DNA of 64,000 nt, taken from assembly GCF_020509005.1 (NCBI RefSeq), contig NC_063020.1:62001-126000 (forward strand), read 5' to 3'. Positions 8,207 to 18,945 of this stretch are shown piece after piece. Position 1 is the stretch's first letter; each line of letters opens with the position of its first letter. This DNA is from Fulvia fulva. Lineage: Eukaryota > Ascomycota > Dothideomycetes > Mycosphaerellales > Mycosphaerellaceae. A model generated the notes under the pieces. It made no database searches. It worked only from the letters and a program-made list of their open reading frames with translations, and had not been told where the DNA came from. The position numbers were made by a program, and so were the translations under genes.

Positions 8207-10312
8207 TCATACAACCAGATACAAACTCGTCAGCATCGCGGGCCCAATAAACAATCCCAGCCAGAAAATCGTATTCCCCAGAATCGCCTTCCCCTTCATG
8301 AGCTTACTCCTGCTGAACGCCACCAGCGGCATCTGCAGTAGCTGCATCCAGAACAAATACCCCCGAATCTTCTTGAAGATGAGCGCCATGCACATCTCAT
8401 GCACCAGCGCGCTGAGTAGAAAAGTTACGAAGGTTGCGCCCACCTTGCTCATATGGAACGAGCTGATACTGCTGTGGTAGACGTGTCGTAGGAGGAAATT
8501 ATGGACGGGCCGATTCCAGTCGCGGGCGTACTGATCCCAGGTGACGGAGTTCCACCAGTCGCCGTAGAAGCCGCGGTCCGCAAAACGGGTCACTTCAGCG
8601 AGGACGTTGAGGATGCATTCCCAGATGAGGTACCAGGTGAGGAGTTGCTCGATGAGCATGGGGAAGAGCATATCGGAGACGATGAAGGGGAATTCCTGCC
8701 AGCGTTGTTCGAGGGTCATGCCGGATTCCTTCATCTGGTTTGTTTTGGCAACGAGTGGGTAGATGTAGCCTTGTGAGACGACTTGCATTACGCAGAGGAC
8801 GCCGAAGGTGGCGATGGTTTTCTCGGCGACGTACCACCAGTTTGTCTTTTCTTGGCGGGGGTAGTCGAGTTCGTAGACGAGGGTTGGCAGGCAGACGTAT
8901 TCGGCCATGTTTGTGATCGTGAGGTTATTGGGGTATGTTTTCTGGCCGCCTTCGCTTTCGCCTTGTAGTTCTTTGTTGAGCTCATCGATCTCGTGTCGGA
9001 ATACAGATGCGAAGGTGATCATCTGGTCCCCATCGATTGACCCCAGCTCGATTGCTGCAGCCACGTTCGCTACGTCCGACTTCTCAGTCTGCAGATTCGT
9101 GCTTGTGCGTGGACCCATAGATGGACGTCGTCGTTGGGTAGGTCTTGCCGCAGGCCCGTTCAAGTCTGTGCCCGTTGCGAACGGATCACCGATGTTAGTA
9201 GCGTTGGGACTGCTTAACGGAGATTGTACGGGCTCCATGGCTTCCAAAGCTTGCAGCTTCTCCTCAAGCAACGCCTTTCGCCGAGCGACACTGGAGAGGT
9301 AGCCATTGTAGAAGGCATAACTGTGCTGCTTCATCAGGAAGACCAGACCGTGTAGAGTCACGAAGATGGTATGCGTCCATGGCCACTCGCGGAAGTATGC
9401 CCATCCAATGATACCTCCAAGGTACGCACTCTGCCATAGGTTCTGAAGGATCCACCCACTCTTCGCCCAATTGATGTAGCCCTTCTGCACCAGCTTCTGG
9501 AGCAGCACGCCTTCGAAGCATGCTGCACACATGACTCCGTCCGTCAAACCCAGCACTATCACGTCCCGACTAAACATCAGCTTCATCACTTGATTGTAGC
9601 CGAAGATGCTGCCATAGTCTCGCCAGTTCCGAAGCGCAACCTGGAAGAAGATCAAGGCCATGCATAGCCAGAAGAGTGTGAAGAAGCCGAAGAATGGACT
9701 GTCGGCGCTCGCTGGGTTCTGCCGATCGAAGGTGGTGAACTGTCTGGTGAAGATGAGGTCTCGAAATCGATTCCGTGGCTTCTTGCCCTTTGCTTCTGCC
9801 TCTTCCCTCTCGATGCCTTTGCGCAGTATCGCCTTGATCTCCGGATCATCGGCTGTGAGGATGTAGCGGCCCTTCCTGTCTGTTCTCGCCAACTTGACTT
9901 GTATGCTATTCCTCTTCGCTGACGCGGCCGTATCGAGTGACAAGGAGCTTTTCCGCGCGGCACCTGCTTTGGTTTCGGAGTCCATGGCGGAGGGTCGATA
10001 GCTGCTGTCCAAGCTCTTTCGTGTGTTGAGGATGAGAGTATCTGGATCGATCTCCAGCTTGTCGTAGTCCTCGACGGACTCATCGGAGTCGTCTGATATG
10101 GCGGCAATGGTGACTCCCGAGGATCCGAGCGTGGTCTCATGCGCGGATCCTGGTGTGTTGGTCGGTCGTGCTGACGAGGGCCGTTCGCTGGTGCCGAGCT
10201 TGCCATCTGTTGTGATGCCATCTTCAGTGACTGTTGCCGTCGCTGTTTGTGCATGCAGTGTCTCTTTCACAGCAGGTGGACGGCGAGAAGCTGGTGGATC
10301 AGGGTCGGCCAT
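8207..10312 (-). CDS. ARE2: Sterol O-acyltransferase (ACAT/ARE type, MBOAT family)
   Basis: Single exon, 701 aa. It esterifies sterols with acyl-CoA in the endoplasmic reticulum membrane for storage in lipid droplets. The N-terminal 180 residues are polar and low in complexity, followed by several hydrophobic segments from about residue 205. The family motif FYGDWWN is at about 582-588, and the probable catalytic His of 'SALVHE' at about 638 lies inside a membrane segment. Length and layout match fungal ARE1/ARE2, which cannot be told apart here. A diacylglycerol acyltransferase (DGA2/DGAT1) is the alternative, but the long N-terminus and motif fit ARE better. The start is the first ATG and shares a 0.5-kb divergent upstream region with RMT2. 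Confidence 0.85.
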   Translation of the reverse strand: MADPDPPASRRPPAVKETLHAQTATATVTEDGITTDGKLGTSERPSSARPTNTPGSAHETTLGSSGVTIAAISDDSDESVEDYDKLEIDPDTLILNTRKSLDSSYRPSAMDSETKAGAARKSSLSLDTAASAKRNSIQVKLARTDRKGRYILTADDPEIKAILRKGIEREEAEAKGKKPRNRFRDLIFTRQFTTFDRQNPASADSPFFGFFTLFWLCMALIFFQVALRNWRDYGSIFGYNQVMKLMFSRDVIVLGLTDGVMCAACFEGVLLQKLVQKGYINWAKSGWILQNLWQSAYLGGIIGWAYFREWPWTHTIFVTLHGLVFLMKQHSYAFYNGYLSSVARRKALLEEKLQALEAMEPVQSPLSSPNATNIGDPFATGTDLNGPAARPTQRRRPSMGPRTSTNLQTEKSDVANVAAAIELGSIDGDQMITFASVFRHEIDELNKELQGESEGGQKTYPNNLTITNMAEYVCLPTLVYELDYPRQEKTNWWYVAEKTIATFGVLCVMQVVSQGYIYPLVAKTNQMKESGMTLEQRWQEFPFIVSDMLFPMLIEQLLTWYLIWECILNVLAEVTRFADRGFYGDWWNSVTWDQYARDWNRPVHNFLLRHVYHSSISSFHMSKVGATFVTFLLSALVHEMCMALIFKKIRGYLFWMQLLQMPLVAFSRSKLMKGKAILGNTIFWLGLFIGPAMLTSLYLVV

Positions 10313-10811
10313 AGCTGGCGAGGATCACGATGGAGCTTCGCAGGCTGGGTCGCGGGAACACATGCGTAACACATGCGCAACCCTGCAGTGCGACGGTGGT
10401 GATGGAGTGAATGCGACCTGCAAACCGAGACCCGCACAGGATTTGGCTGCCATCTTCACTGCTGTTCCACATGACAACTCTCACGTCCTGCGTCTTGGCT
10501 GCGGATCCAGCGGTGACGCAACGTCGGTCACAGCGCAGCTACATATGTACATACATGTATAGTCTACACGATCGGACGCCGAGCTCTTCACGGGGCATCT
10601 TTGGGGCAGCGGATATGGTCCAGACATGCCGTTGATGATCTTGTCCGTCGTAGCAGACGAAGTGATATGCATGCTTGGATGCTCTCCCTGTAGCATCATC
10701 CGCATTCAACGTGTTGCCGGTGACGGTGTCATGTTCGCGGGGAGATCGAAGAACTTTTGGTGGCATGCCTCGAAGACTCGTTCTCCTTCGTACATTGTAC
10801 AGCAACACACC
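10313..10811. promoter_or_regulatory. Divergent upstream region of ARE and RMT2
   Basis: 499 bp between the two ATGs. It contains alternating ACATATGTACATACATGTAT near 10542-10560 and CT-rich stretches. No TATA element can be assigned. An in-frame ORF extends RMT2 upstream to 10626, but it is not like the family and is treated as leader. Confidence 0.4.
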
Positions 10812-12243
10812 ATGTCAAACCCGGCGCAAAACGACCCAGCAATGGCTGTGGGTACTGATACGACCAACGACGAAATCCTCCTCGCCGCGACCAACCACGA
10901 CATCGAGACTCTCAAAAAGCTGCTGCGAACTGGCGATGCGAGAATGCAAGATCCCGACGCTGGCTTCTCCCCGCTCCACGCTGCCGTCGCCGCCTGCGAG
11001 TCCGACCGTGATCTAAACGACGAGGAGGTCGACAACGAGCGAGATGCAGTGCACGGCAATGCTCTGACCGAGGAGTCTGCTTTGGCGACCGTCAAGCTGT
11101 TGTTGGAGAACGGCGCAATCTGGAACGAGCTTGACAACCACGATGACACACCTGGCTGCATTGCTCTACGACTAGGTCTGAAGAAGGTGTATGAGGAGAT
11201 TGTGGCAGCTGGTGTTCGGGCAGAGCTTCTGTTTGGCAGACTGGACCAGTATGACCTACTGCCAGACAACGATGCTGAAGAGGACCATGACGATGACGCG
11301 ATCCATGGTATGGAGCCGACGCCTAGAGGTACAGCCTCGACCGCCAATGGACAGGCCAACGATACTGCTATGGATCTAGACGGCATGGACCCATCGCCGA
11401 ACCCATCCACCAAGGTCGAAGATACCACAGCAGGTGCAGACTCGAGCGTGCCTACCAGTACACAAACCGACGAGACCGCCGAGCATACCACCGAGCCAGT
11501 ACTATCGAACCCAAACGTCGACAGCGAAGCCTACCTCGCCTCAAAGCTCACCTACTCCGAGGGTCGCCTTCTCGACTCTGACAAGAACGCCGTCATGATG
11601 GATTGGGAGACAGAAATCATGAAAGTCTCCGCCGACCAGATCTGCTACAAGAAGGGTCTCAGAACAATGAATATCGGCCACGGCATGGGTATTGTGGACA
11701 AGATGTTCCTCGCAAACGACCCAGAGATGCACCACATCATCGAGGCACACCCGGAAGTCATGGAGAAGCTGCGAAGAGAAGGATGGCACGATATGCCGAA
11801 TGTCACAGTCCATGAGGGCAAGTGGCAAGATGTGCTACCAAAGCTAGTCGAGCAGGGTGTGATTCTTGATGGCATCTACTACGACACCTACGCGGAAGAC
11901 TACAAGGATCTGAAGGAGCTCTTCCAGGAGTATGTCATTGCGCTGATGGACAGTAATGGTCGCTTCGGCTTCTACAATGGTCTTGGAGCTGATCGCCAGG
12001 TCTGCTATGATGTTTACACCAAGGTCGGTACTTCCCGTCTTTGAGCTCATCGCTGATTTTGCTAACACATTCCAGGTCTCCGAGCTTGACCTTTTCGACG
12101 CAGGTATGGACGTGGAGTGGACGATCCTCAAGGTTCCAGACCTTGCTCAAACCTCCAACCCTGGTGCCAACTGGGAAGGCATCCGTCGACCATACTGGTG
12201 TGTGCCCGAGTACCGCTTGCCAACCTGCAAATTTGTGGGTTGA
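10812..12243 (+). CDS. RMT2: Protein arginine N-methyltransferase 2 (ankyrin repeats + delta-N-methyltransferase)
   Basis: Exons 10812-12023 and 12076-12243; the 52-bp intron starts GTCGGT and ends CCAG with branch GCTAAC. 459 aa. It transfers methyl from S-adenosylmethionine to the delta nitrogen of arginine (ribosomal protein L12 in yeast). Ankyrin-like repeats span about 15-140 ('SPLHAAVAA'), an acidic linker follows, then the methyltransferase: 'LTYSEGRLLD', the SAM-binding 'TMNIGHGMGIVD', 'DGIYYDTYAEDY' and 'GRFGFYNGLGAD'. Exon 2 supplies the conserved tail ending 'PTCKFVG'. ATG 10812 is chosen because the family starts shortly before the ankyrin part. Confidence 0.9.
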
Positions 12244-12503
12244 GTACTCGTCTCGCCTTCTTGACGCCAAGGGCATACTTTCTCATGCGAGGTAATGATG
12301 GCACATGAACAGCGACTCCCTCATGACTTTCCAGCCTGTCCGCCATTGACAGCTTGCTTGGGCCGCACTGGCAACGAGGCATTCTGCTTCCTCATGCGAT
12401 CCTCCCATCCCGGGATCAGCTCATTGCTCGGCTTACTCTCCTCATCCAACACCTTACTAGCTGCTTCGGCGCCACATAAGGGCAACCTCTTCAAGCCTTG
12501 CTT

Positions 12504-13065
12504 CTAAAAGCTCTCCGGCACCAACTTCGGATCCAGCAGTCCAACCTGTACCAGCACGCTCGCCTGGTCCCAATACATGTGCTCACTCACCAGCTTGCCA
12601 CCCCTCACCGTCACAATCGACACAAGCGCCACATGCACAACCTTATTCGTCACCTTCACCCCGGGTAGAATCCAAGGCACTTCCTGGCTATGCTTGAAGC
12701 TCACGACCATCTCATCAACCACCCGATCGATCCCCGTCGTCCTGCTCACCAGCCGGATATCCAACGAAGGTGGCGACGAGGGAATGAAATAGTCCTTATA
12801 AAACAAGAACAATTCCTTCCCCTCCACACCCCCCATCATCGTAGGCCCCAAAGTCACATACGCATCCTCCGTAAAACCCCCCACCGCCTCCCCAACATCC
12901 TCCCTAAAATCCACCCCCGCCGAATGCGCCTCCCTAACACTCTCATCATCCTCCCCCTTCTCCCCCTCAAACGCCTACCTCAGCACCCTCAACGTCCGCG
13001 TCCAAGCCAGCGATGCCGCTACCTTACCATACACTCTCCGCAAAGCCCGGTATAACTTTCCGATA
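12504..13065 (-). pseudogene. SnoaL-like protein with in-frame stop
   Basis: An open frame of 136 codons (12914-12504) covers most of an NTF2/SnoaL-like fold, including 'EVPWILPGVK', 'SIVTVRGGKLVSEH' and 'WDQASVLVQVGLLDPKLVP', blocks common in fungal SnoaL proteins. Upstream the same frame continues as protein-like sequence ('AWTRTLRVLR', 'AFEGEKGEDDESVREAH'), interrupted only by TAG at 12975-12977. Either the gene is a recent pseudogene, or it now starts at the internal ATG 12914 with a shortened N-terminus, or a splice I cannot see removes the stop. The true 5' end is not identified. Role unknown; SnoaL-like proteins range from polyketide cyclases to uncharacterised small enzymes. Confidence 0.5.
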
Positions 13066-14292
13066 CGTAGGGTGCGTAGACTACAAGAAGCAAACGGAAA
13101 CTCAGGCGTGAAATTCTGGCGAAATCCCGCTATATGTTGGCAGAGCACCGGAAGTTGTGGTGGATGTTTCGGGTTCGCCGCGCTGGGGATGGGAGGGGGG
13201 TTGGGTGGGGTGGGTATGTACGCAATCGGTGCGGCGAGGGGCGGGGTGCGGGTGCGGTTGCGGGTGCGGGTGCGGTTTGATGTGGGGGTCTAAGATGGGT
13301 TGATGCTGCGGGGGCGTGGGTGAGTTTGGTGGTGTAGGGTTTGCCGCCGCTGGTAGGTTACGGGGAAGCTTTCGGTTTTTAGGTGCTGGAGGATCGAGAG
13401 GTCGAGTTCGGAGTCGTCGGCGGCGGTTATGTGGAGTTTTGGGGTGAGGGGTGGTGCTTAGAGGGTGGGGATGTGGTTACCGGTGATTGGTGCGTGCGCG
13501 TTGGGGGGGGGGCTTACTGTTCGAACATTGTGGTTTACCGTATGCTTGAGGGAACAAATCAGAGTGAGGGTATGTGTTCCCACGGCCAGGCCAGAAGTCT
13601 CGGTTCGCGCTGTCAGGAGGATTCAAGGGCTTATTGGGACAGGAATCCTTTATGATTAGCTCTTCAATGAGATTCCTTGCTTCAATGTGAAAGCTGAAGT
13701 CGAGAACGTCTCGGAAGTACATGTAGCCTGATCGTCGATCAGAACGTGGTCGAACGTGGCTCGGCAGCCGGCAGAGTGACGCAATTCGCTTGGCACCTCT
13801 TGCCGGGAAGGTGCATGTGAACCAGCTTCTCTTTGCATAATTCACAAAACAACGACAAGCTTTCATTGACCTCAAGCCCGACACGGGACAAGTGAATCTC
13901 AGGCCAGCCCTTAACTGATATCACGAGAAGTCGACAGTCTTGGCTGACAACAGCGTGGACCTGGAGCATTCTCGTTCGGAACTTCTTCCGGAAGCCCAGA
14001 TTTGCTCTGTGAGGGCGATACAGTGGGTCTGGCATTTCACTGGTGTTTGTACGGGTCAATCTTCGTCAGTCTGAGGCGCACCAAGTGGCAAACAAGCCAT
14101 ACACTCCACCTGATATCCCAAAAAGACGCTGCGAGAAGTAGCACGCAGACTCGAGTCGCCACCGTCAATCTCGGCATCCTCAAGGCGCTGGTCGTAGCCA
14201 TAGGTCGCAAACACAAGGATCGCCGCCATTCAAAAGGCGGCAAACCCAAGGTCAAGAACGCCTGGCGAGGCTCTGTAGGACGATTCTTCAAG
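13066..14292. other. Intergenic with G-rich low-complexity tract
   Basis: 13190-13300 and 13383-13520 are strongly G-rich on the plus strand (GGGTGCGGGTGCGG repeats and a run of about nine G near 13502). Overlapping ORFs here look like composition artefacts. The last 290 bp are an open leader in frame with the sirtuin gene. Confidence 0.4.
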
Positions 14293-15453
14293 ATGGGCAA
14301 CGAAGAAAGCTCGCCGATAGATGAGGCGATCCCGCCGCAGACTCTTACTGGCCGGACCATCGAGGCTGTGGCAGAGTACATCAGAAGCGGCAAAGCGGAC
14401 AAGATTGTGGTGATGACTGGCGCTGGCATATCCACAAGTGCCGGCATACCTGACTTCAGATCGCCCGAGACAGGTTTGTATGCGAATTTGGCAAGGCTGG
14501 ATCTACCGTACGCGGAAGCAGTGTTCGACATCAGCTACTTCAGGGAGAAGCCGGAGCCTTTCTATACTCTCGCGCACGAGCTTTACCCTGGCAAGTACAG
14601 GCCGACCATCACGCACTCTTTCATTAGGCTGCTGCAAGACAAAGGCCTCTTGCTCAAGCTATTCACACAGAACATCGACTGCCTGGAGCGTGAAGCTGGA
14701 GTACATGACGACAAGATCATCGAGGCCCATGGATCCTTTGCGAGACAAAGCTGTATCGAATGCAAGCAGCCATACCCAGAAGATGAGATTAGGGAGCACA
14801 TCAGCAACAAGACCATCCCACGATGCCACAACTGCGACGGTCTTGTCAAGCCAGAGATCGTCTTCTTCGGCGAGCAGTTACCTGCAGCATTCTTCGAGAA
14901 CAGAGACAAGCCAGCTGAGGCGAACCTTGCGATTGTGATCGGTTCTAGCTTGACCGTTCAGCCATTCGCAAGTCTGCCGCAGATGGCACGAGATGGCACG
15001 CCGCGACTGCTCTTGAACAGAGAGTGGGTTGGGGGAATAGGTGGTAGATCCGACGATGTCTGCATCCTGGGAGATTGTGATGATGGTGTGCGCAAGCTTG
15101 CTAAAGAGCTTGGCTGGCTGGAGGAGCTCGAAGCACTATGGGCAAAGACCGCGCCAAAGGCAGCTCAAGACACGAAGACGGCGAATAAGAAGTCCAGAGA
15201 TGAAGCCTTCCAGGAAGAGATGGACAAGTTGACGAAAGAGGTTGACGAGACTCTCAACTTGTCGAAGTACCACCAAGATAAAGTGCGAAATGAGCGTCTG
15301 CCAGGCGAGGCACGAAAGGACGACGTCGGCACAGCGAAGTCGAAATCCACTAGAGAACATGACCTGAGCCACGTATTTGTTGGAGGTCCTCGGGTTGACA
15401 GCTTCACACCTGCGGCGGGAAGCAGCGAAAAGCCTGATAACTCGAAGCTGTAA
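14293..15453 (+). CDS. HST2: NAD-dependent protein deacetylase, Hst2-type sirtuin
   Basis: 386 aa, no intron. It removes acetyl groups from lysines of histones and other proteins using NAD, giving nicotinamide and O-acetyl-ADP-ribose. Motifs: NAD pocket 'TGAGISTSAGIPDFRS' at 42-57, 'TQNID' at 125-129, catalytic His146 in 'EAHGSF', zinc Cys154/157 and 178/181, 'GSSLTVQPF' and 'LLLNRE' later. The C-terminal 90 residues are charged and probably disordered, as in Hst2, where the tail controls activity and nuclear export. The frame is open upstream to 14002, but family length supports ATG 14293 (MGNEESSP). Class I (SIRT2-like) by motif pattern. Confidence 0.88.
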   Translation: MGNEESSPIDEAIPPQTLTGRTIEAVAEYIRSGKADKIVVMTGAGISTSAGIPDFRSPETGLYANLARLDLPYAEAVFDISYFREKPEPFYTLAHELYPGKYRPTITHSFIRLLQDKGLLLKLFTQNIDCLEREAGVHDDKIIEAHGSFARQSCIECKQPYPEDEIREHISNKTIPRCHNCDGLVKPEIVFFGEQLPAAFFENRDKPAEANLAIVIGSSLTVQPFASLPQMARDGTPRLLLNREWVGGIGGRSDDVCILGDCDDGVRKLAKELGWLEELEALWAKTAPKAAQDTKTANKKSRDEAFQEEMDKLTKEVDETLNLSKYHQDKVRNERLPGEARKDDVGTAKSKSTREHDLSHVFVGGPRVDSFTPAAGSSEKPDNSKL

Positions 15454-15690
15454 GCCACGAGGCTTGATCATTTTTATCGTCATACGAATGGATGGCGAAT
15501 GGATCAGCCTCGACGGTGTACGACTCAGCATCAATGCACTGGAAAATGATAGGTTGCGTGTTTCAACTCACGCACCGATAAGAAATTTCCGCAAGCCAGA
15601 ACCCCGATTTGACTTCACCGAAATCTGCCCTCGCAAGGAGATTGCTGCACAGTTGCGCTCAAACTACTCGATCACATTTACAGCCCAATC

Positions 15691-16540
15691 ATGTCGGTCA
15701 GCGATAGCCTCGAAATGCAAGCCATCGTGGAAGATAGCCTGCACACGATGAGGCGACATTTGCTGCAGCAGACGCCCTTTCTGGATGCTGCTGCTCTCAA
15801 CAGCGCTCTCGTAGCAGCCGGTCGCACTACCAAGAAGACCCTCCAGCAGCAGTAAGTGATACTGCTCCCCTTCACGATGTGTCACGGCTGACACTCCTTG
15901 TAGACGAATTGCGACAGAGAAGTCTCGAGCGCGATTTGACTTCTTCAAACTCCCAGCGGAACTCCGCAATCGTATCTATGAGCTCGTGATCCTCGGCCGT
16001 CACGAGCGCAAGGTCTACGACGAAAACGATCCTGAGAACTGGAACAACGTCTGCATACAAAATGCGGCAATACTTGACAACAACCACAACTTCTTCCACT
16101 TCGGCAATTGCATCAATGGTGAGCCTGACTACAACGAGACGAGACAGAAAGACGCAATGCCCCCTTCTCTTGCACAAGTCTGCCGAAGGATCAGGAACGA
16201 AACATTGCCCATCTTTTATGGACAGAAGACCTTCACCGCTTACGTCAATACACGCTATATGCCGACATTCAAGCCAGGCACCATGGCAGGCGTGACACGA
16301 TGGCTGCGTTGCGTGGGAACGGATCAAGTACCGCTCATCAAGCATCTTCGGATCAGATTGCCTCTGGTATCACATTGCGTGATACGATGCCAATGCGTGC
16401 GAAGGTGTCATTTCTGGAAGCCCAAAGATGCAGCAGATGTTGTCGCACAGCTTGGTCTAGAGCACTCTGGTGTGCCACCGGTGGCTATCATTGTGGAAGC
16501 CATGCCGGGTCAGCCTGGGTCTCGTGGGCTCGTGAGGTAA
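15691..16540 (+). CDS. 2EXR-domain protein
   Basis: Exon 1 15691-15851, intron 15852-15903 (GTAAGT...TTGTAG, branch CTGAC), exon 2 15904-16540; about 265 aa. Exon 2 opens with 'FFKLPAELRNRIYELVI', the signature of the fungal 2EXR/F-box-like family, and contains the second conserved block 'PSLAQVCRRIRNETLPIFYG'. These proteins are numerous in Dothideomycetes and their role is unknown. The stop at 16538-16540 lies inside a good donor sequence (GAG|GTAAGC), so the real gene may continue after another intron; I could not confirm a downstream exon. Confidence 0.7.
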
Positions 16541-16769
16541 GCCCTCGCTTGTGCTGGATTGGACACCGATTCCGTGAGCGAGCTACTAAGAAGAGATTCG
16601 TGCTCGCAGAGCGTCATTTCGAGTAGCTCAGCATATGTACTCGCCCGAATGAGAGGAACAACACTCCCTTCCAGCTAGAATAGTCTGTCGAATTGGCGTT
16701 CAAATATCACAATTGAGATACCGTCCATGAGTGCCAGTGTTTCCAACTTGAAGTAGATGTAACACGAAA

Positions 16770-18382
16770 TTACAACCACCGCTGTTGCCCCATCACCTGC
16801 AAGATCCCCCACCCACAGCCCCACCCACAGCCCCAGCCCCAGCCCCCGCCTCCCCATCCCCCTCCTCCTGACTTACCTGCAACCCATGCTGCACCAGACC
16901 ACTCCGCTCCACCTTCCCCGCAGCATGTATCATGCGAGTATTCTCGGCACTCAACTTCACCTCTCGTCCCCCCCGCTCCTTCATCTCCTGCTCATACACA
17001 GCAACGGCTGCCCGCCTCACCTCGATCCCCCCTCCCTTCGTAAAGTCTACACTCTGCCAACACGTCTCTGCCGCGCGGCAGAGCTCCAGCGCGTCTTGGA
17101 GGGCGTTGTTTGCGCCCTGCCCGCGTTGGAAGGTCATAGGGTGTGCGGCGTCGCCGGCCAGGGTCACCTGGGGAGGGGGTGTGGTCAGCTTCGTTCGCGA
17201 GGAAGAGTGAGGGTGATGGGCTGGCGGTAAGGGTGGCAATGGGACGTACCCGTCCGTGCTGACTGTCCCAGCCATGCTCCGGCAAGCTGGGGTCCCAGTC
17301 TTGCAGACTGGTGTTCCAGACCTCTGTCGCGTCGTCTGGCATCCATTGGTATATGCTCCGCCATGGCTCGCAGAAGGATTTGGCGAGCTCTTTCTGGTGT
17401 TGGAGGAGTTTTGCGGTGTTCCATTTGTCGTGGTCTGGTGGCGTGGGGTAGGAGATGTAGTGGAAGAAGGTCCAGCTTGAAGGGTCGTCTTTGTTCTCGG
17501 CGTCGTGGACGCTGAGCCAGGCGGCTTTGCCGTCGGGGTGTACGGCGAATTGGTTGATGGGGTGGAAGGGCGGGGAGCGGAGCCACTGTCACGTAAGTTA
17601 GGTTGCAGTATCAAAGAGCTGTTGTCAGTATCCTTACATACCTTGGCATGTTCAGCGGTATGTTTCGAGTAACACATCGCAGTCGCAAAACCCAGCGGCT
17701 TCAACTGCGCCGAAAGCCCCCCAACAAGATTGCTGCGGACGAGCGAATGAGCGCCGTCGCAGCCGATCAGCAAGCGGCCAGTATTCTGCGACCCATCCGT
17801 GAAGCGAGCCGCTACAGTACGGTACCCGCCCGTCAACTGAAGAAGCCGTCAGCTCTGCAGATCACGCAAAATGGAAGGTGAACACACACCTCGATCTTGG
17901 CCAACTCCTTACCATACCTCACATCAAGCCCCCGAGACAGCAACTCTCGCAGCTTATCCCTCCGCAAACGATAGCACTTACTCGACTCCAACACCTTGAT
18001 CAACTTCCCACTCGACCCCTCAAACATCGGCACACTCTGATTCTCCTTGATCTGCGGGATATGAGGATCTACCTGCGTCATCTCAAGCTGCTCAAACAAC
18101 TCCTTCGACAGCAACTCTTCCAAAGCGTCCAGGCCCTGGATTTTCCACATCAGCCCAAGCTCAACCTCAACCACTCATGTCCTCACACTCAGCCATGGTT
18201 GTGTCGCGGTACATACTCACCCAATGCACACCAACCCCTCAATTCCGCCTCATCTCAAAGCCCCCCTCACTCCTCTCATACACCACACACCCAACCCCCC
18301 TCTTCCTCAACCCCTGCGCGAGCGCCAGCCCCGTCACGCCAGCGCCAATAACGAGAACTTTATCAACCTGCTCCGTCTCCAT
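16770..18382 (-). pseudogene. FAD-dependent monooxygenase (salicylate hydroxylase-like), nonsense codon in exon 1
   Basis: Six exons read on the minus strand: 18382-18221, 18135-17890, 17836-17642, 17585-17250, 17167-16877, 16796-16770. All introns are GT..AG, of 85, 53, 56, 82 and 80 bp. The product would be about 417 aa: Rossmann 'VLVIGAGVTGLALAQGL' near residue 10, 'LLIGCDGAHSLVRS' in the middle, and FAD-binding 'LAGDAAHPMTFQRGQGANNALQD' in exon 5. This is the group A aromatic monooxygenase layout. Codon 48 is TGA (18239-18241) inside the conserved block 'RRN.GVGVHW', where Trp is usual. Everything else, including all splice sites, is intact, so the lesion is recent, or a read error, or read-through occurs. 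The last intron is a GGGGCT-rich repeat. Confidence 0.75.
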
Positions 18383-18945
18383 GGTAATCTGGCTGCGGAG
18401 CTTATCCGTTTCGAAACGTTGGCGGTTCGTCATGACCATCTTTGGCCCGCTGGTGAGGTCGGACGTCCCCAGCACAGCACGCCAGCTTACTTATATCGGA
18501 CTATCGGACCGGGTCTTGTGGTGTTATATCGTTTCGGATGAGGTCGAGGATGGTATGAGCGTGAGTGTGAGCGTGAGTGTGAATGTGAGTGGACATCACT
18601 CGCTTACCCCGGTTCACCCACCCACCCACCCACCCACCTACGTGCTTGCATGCATGCACTGTTGCGTAACATTGACAATGCGTCCCGGAATTTCGTTCCG
18701 GTGTTCATCCCGACGGAATCGCCAATCTAGTTTATGATCTGTATGATCCAAGTTGCATTGGACGGAGGGAGGGCTGAAGCCGGAGTCTCCGCACCGGATA
18801 GACCTATCGTGTGAATTGATAATAGAAGTCGTGATGATGTTTGATATTGCCAACACCGCCGCAAAGACATTCATTCGAAAGCCCGCTAGGGGTCGGCTAG
18901 AAGTCCGTGCATCGCATGTTGATGACGGCGTGAACTTTTGTGGGT
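18383..18945. other. Intergenic with short tandem repeats
   Basis: Contains imperfect (GTGAGTGTGAGC) repeats near 18555-18595 and (CCCA)n near 18608-18640. No gene seen. Confidence 0.5.

Noticed and set aside
10626..10811. Upstream extension of the RMT2 frame
   Set aside because: 62 codons with no family similarity and a hydrophobic, Cys-containing composition; ATG 10812 fits family length.
13072..13655. Plus-strand ORFs in the G-rich tract
   Set aside because: Gly/Val/Arg-only composition arises from GGT/GGG repeats.
14002..14292. Upstream extension of the sirtuin frame
   Set aside because: 97 extra codons, not like Hst2 N-termini; probably open by chance.
16797..16876. GGGGCT-type repeat read as a C-terminal Gly/Ala tail of the monooxygenase
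   Set aside because: Strong GTAAGT and GCAG borders splice it out and give a normal short C-terminus.
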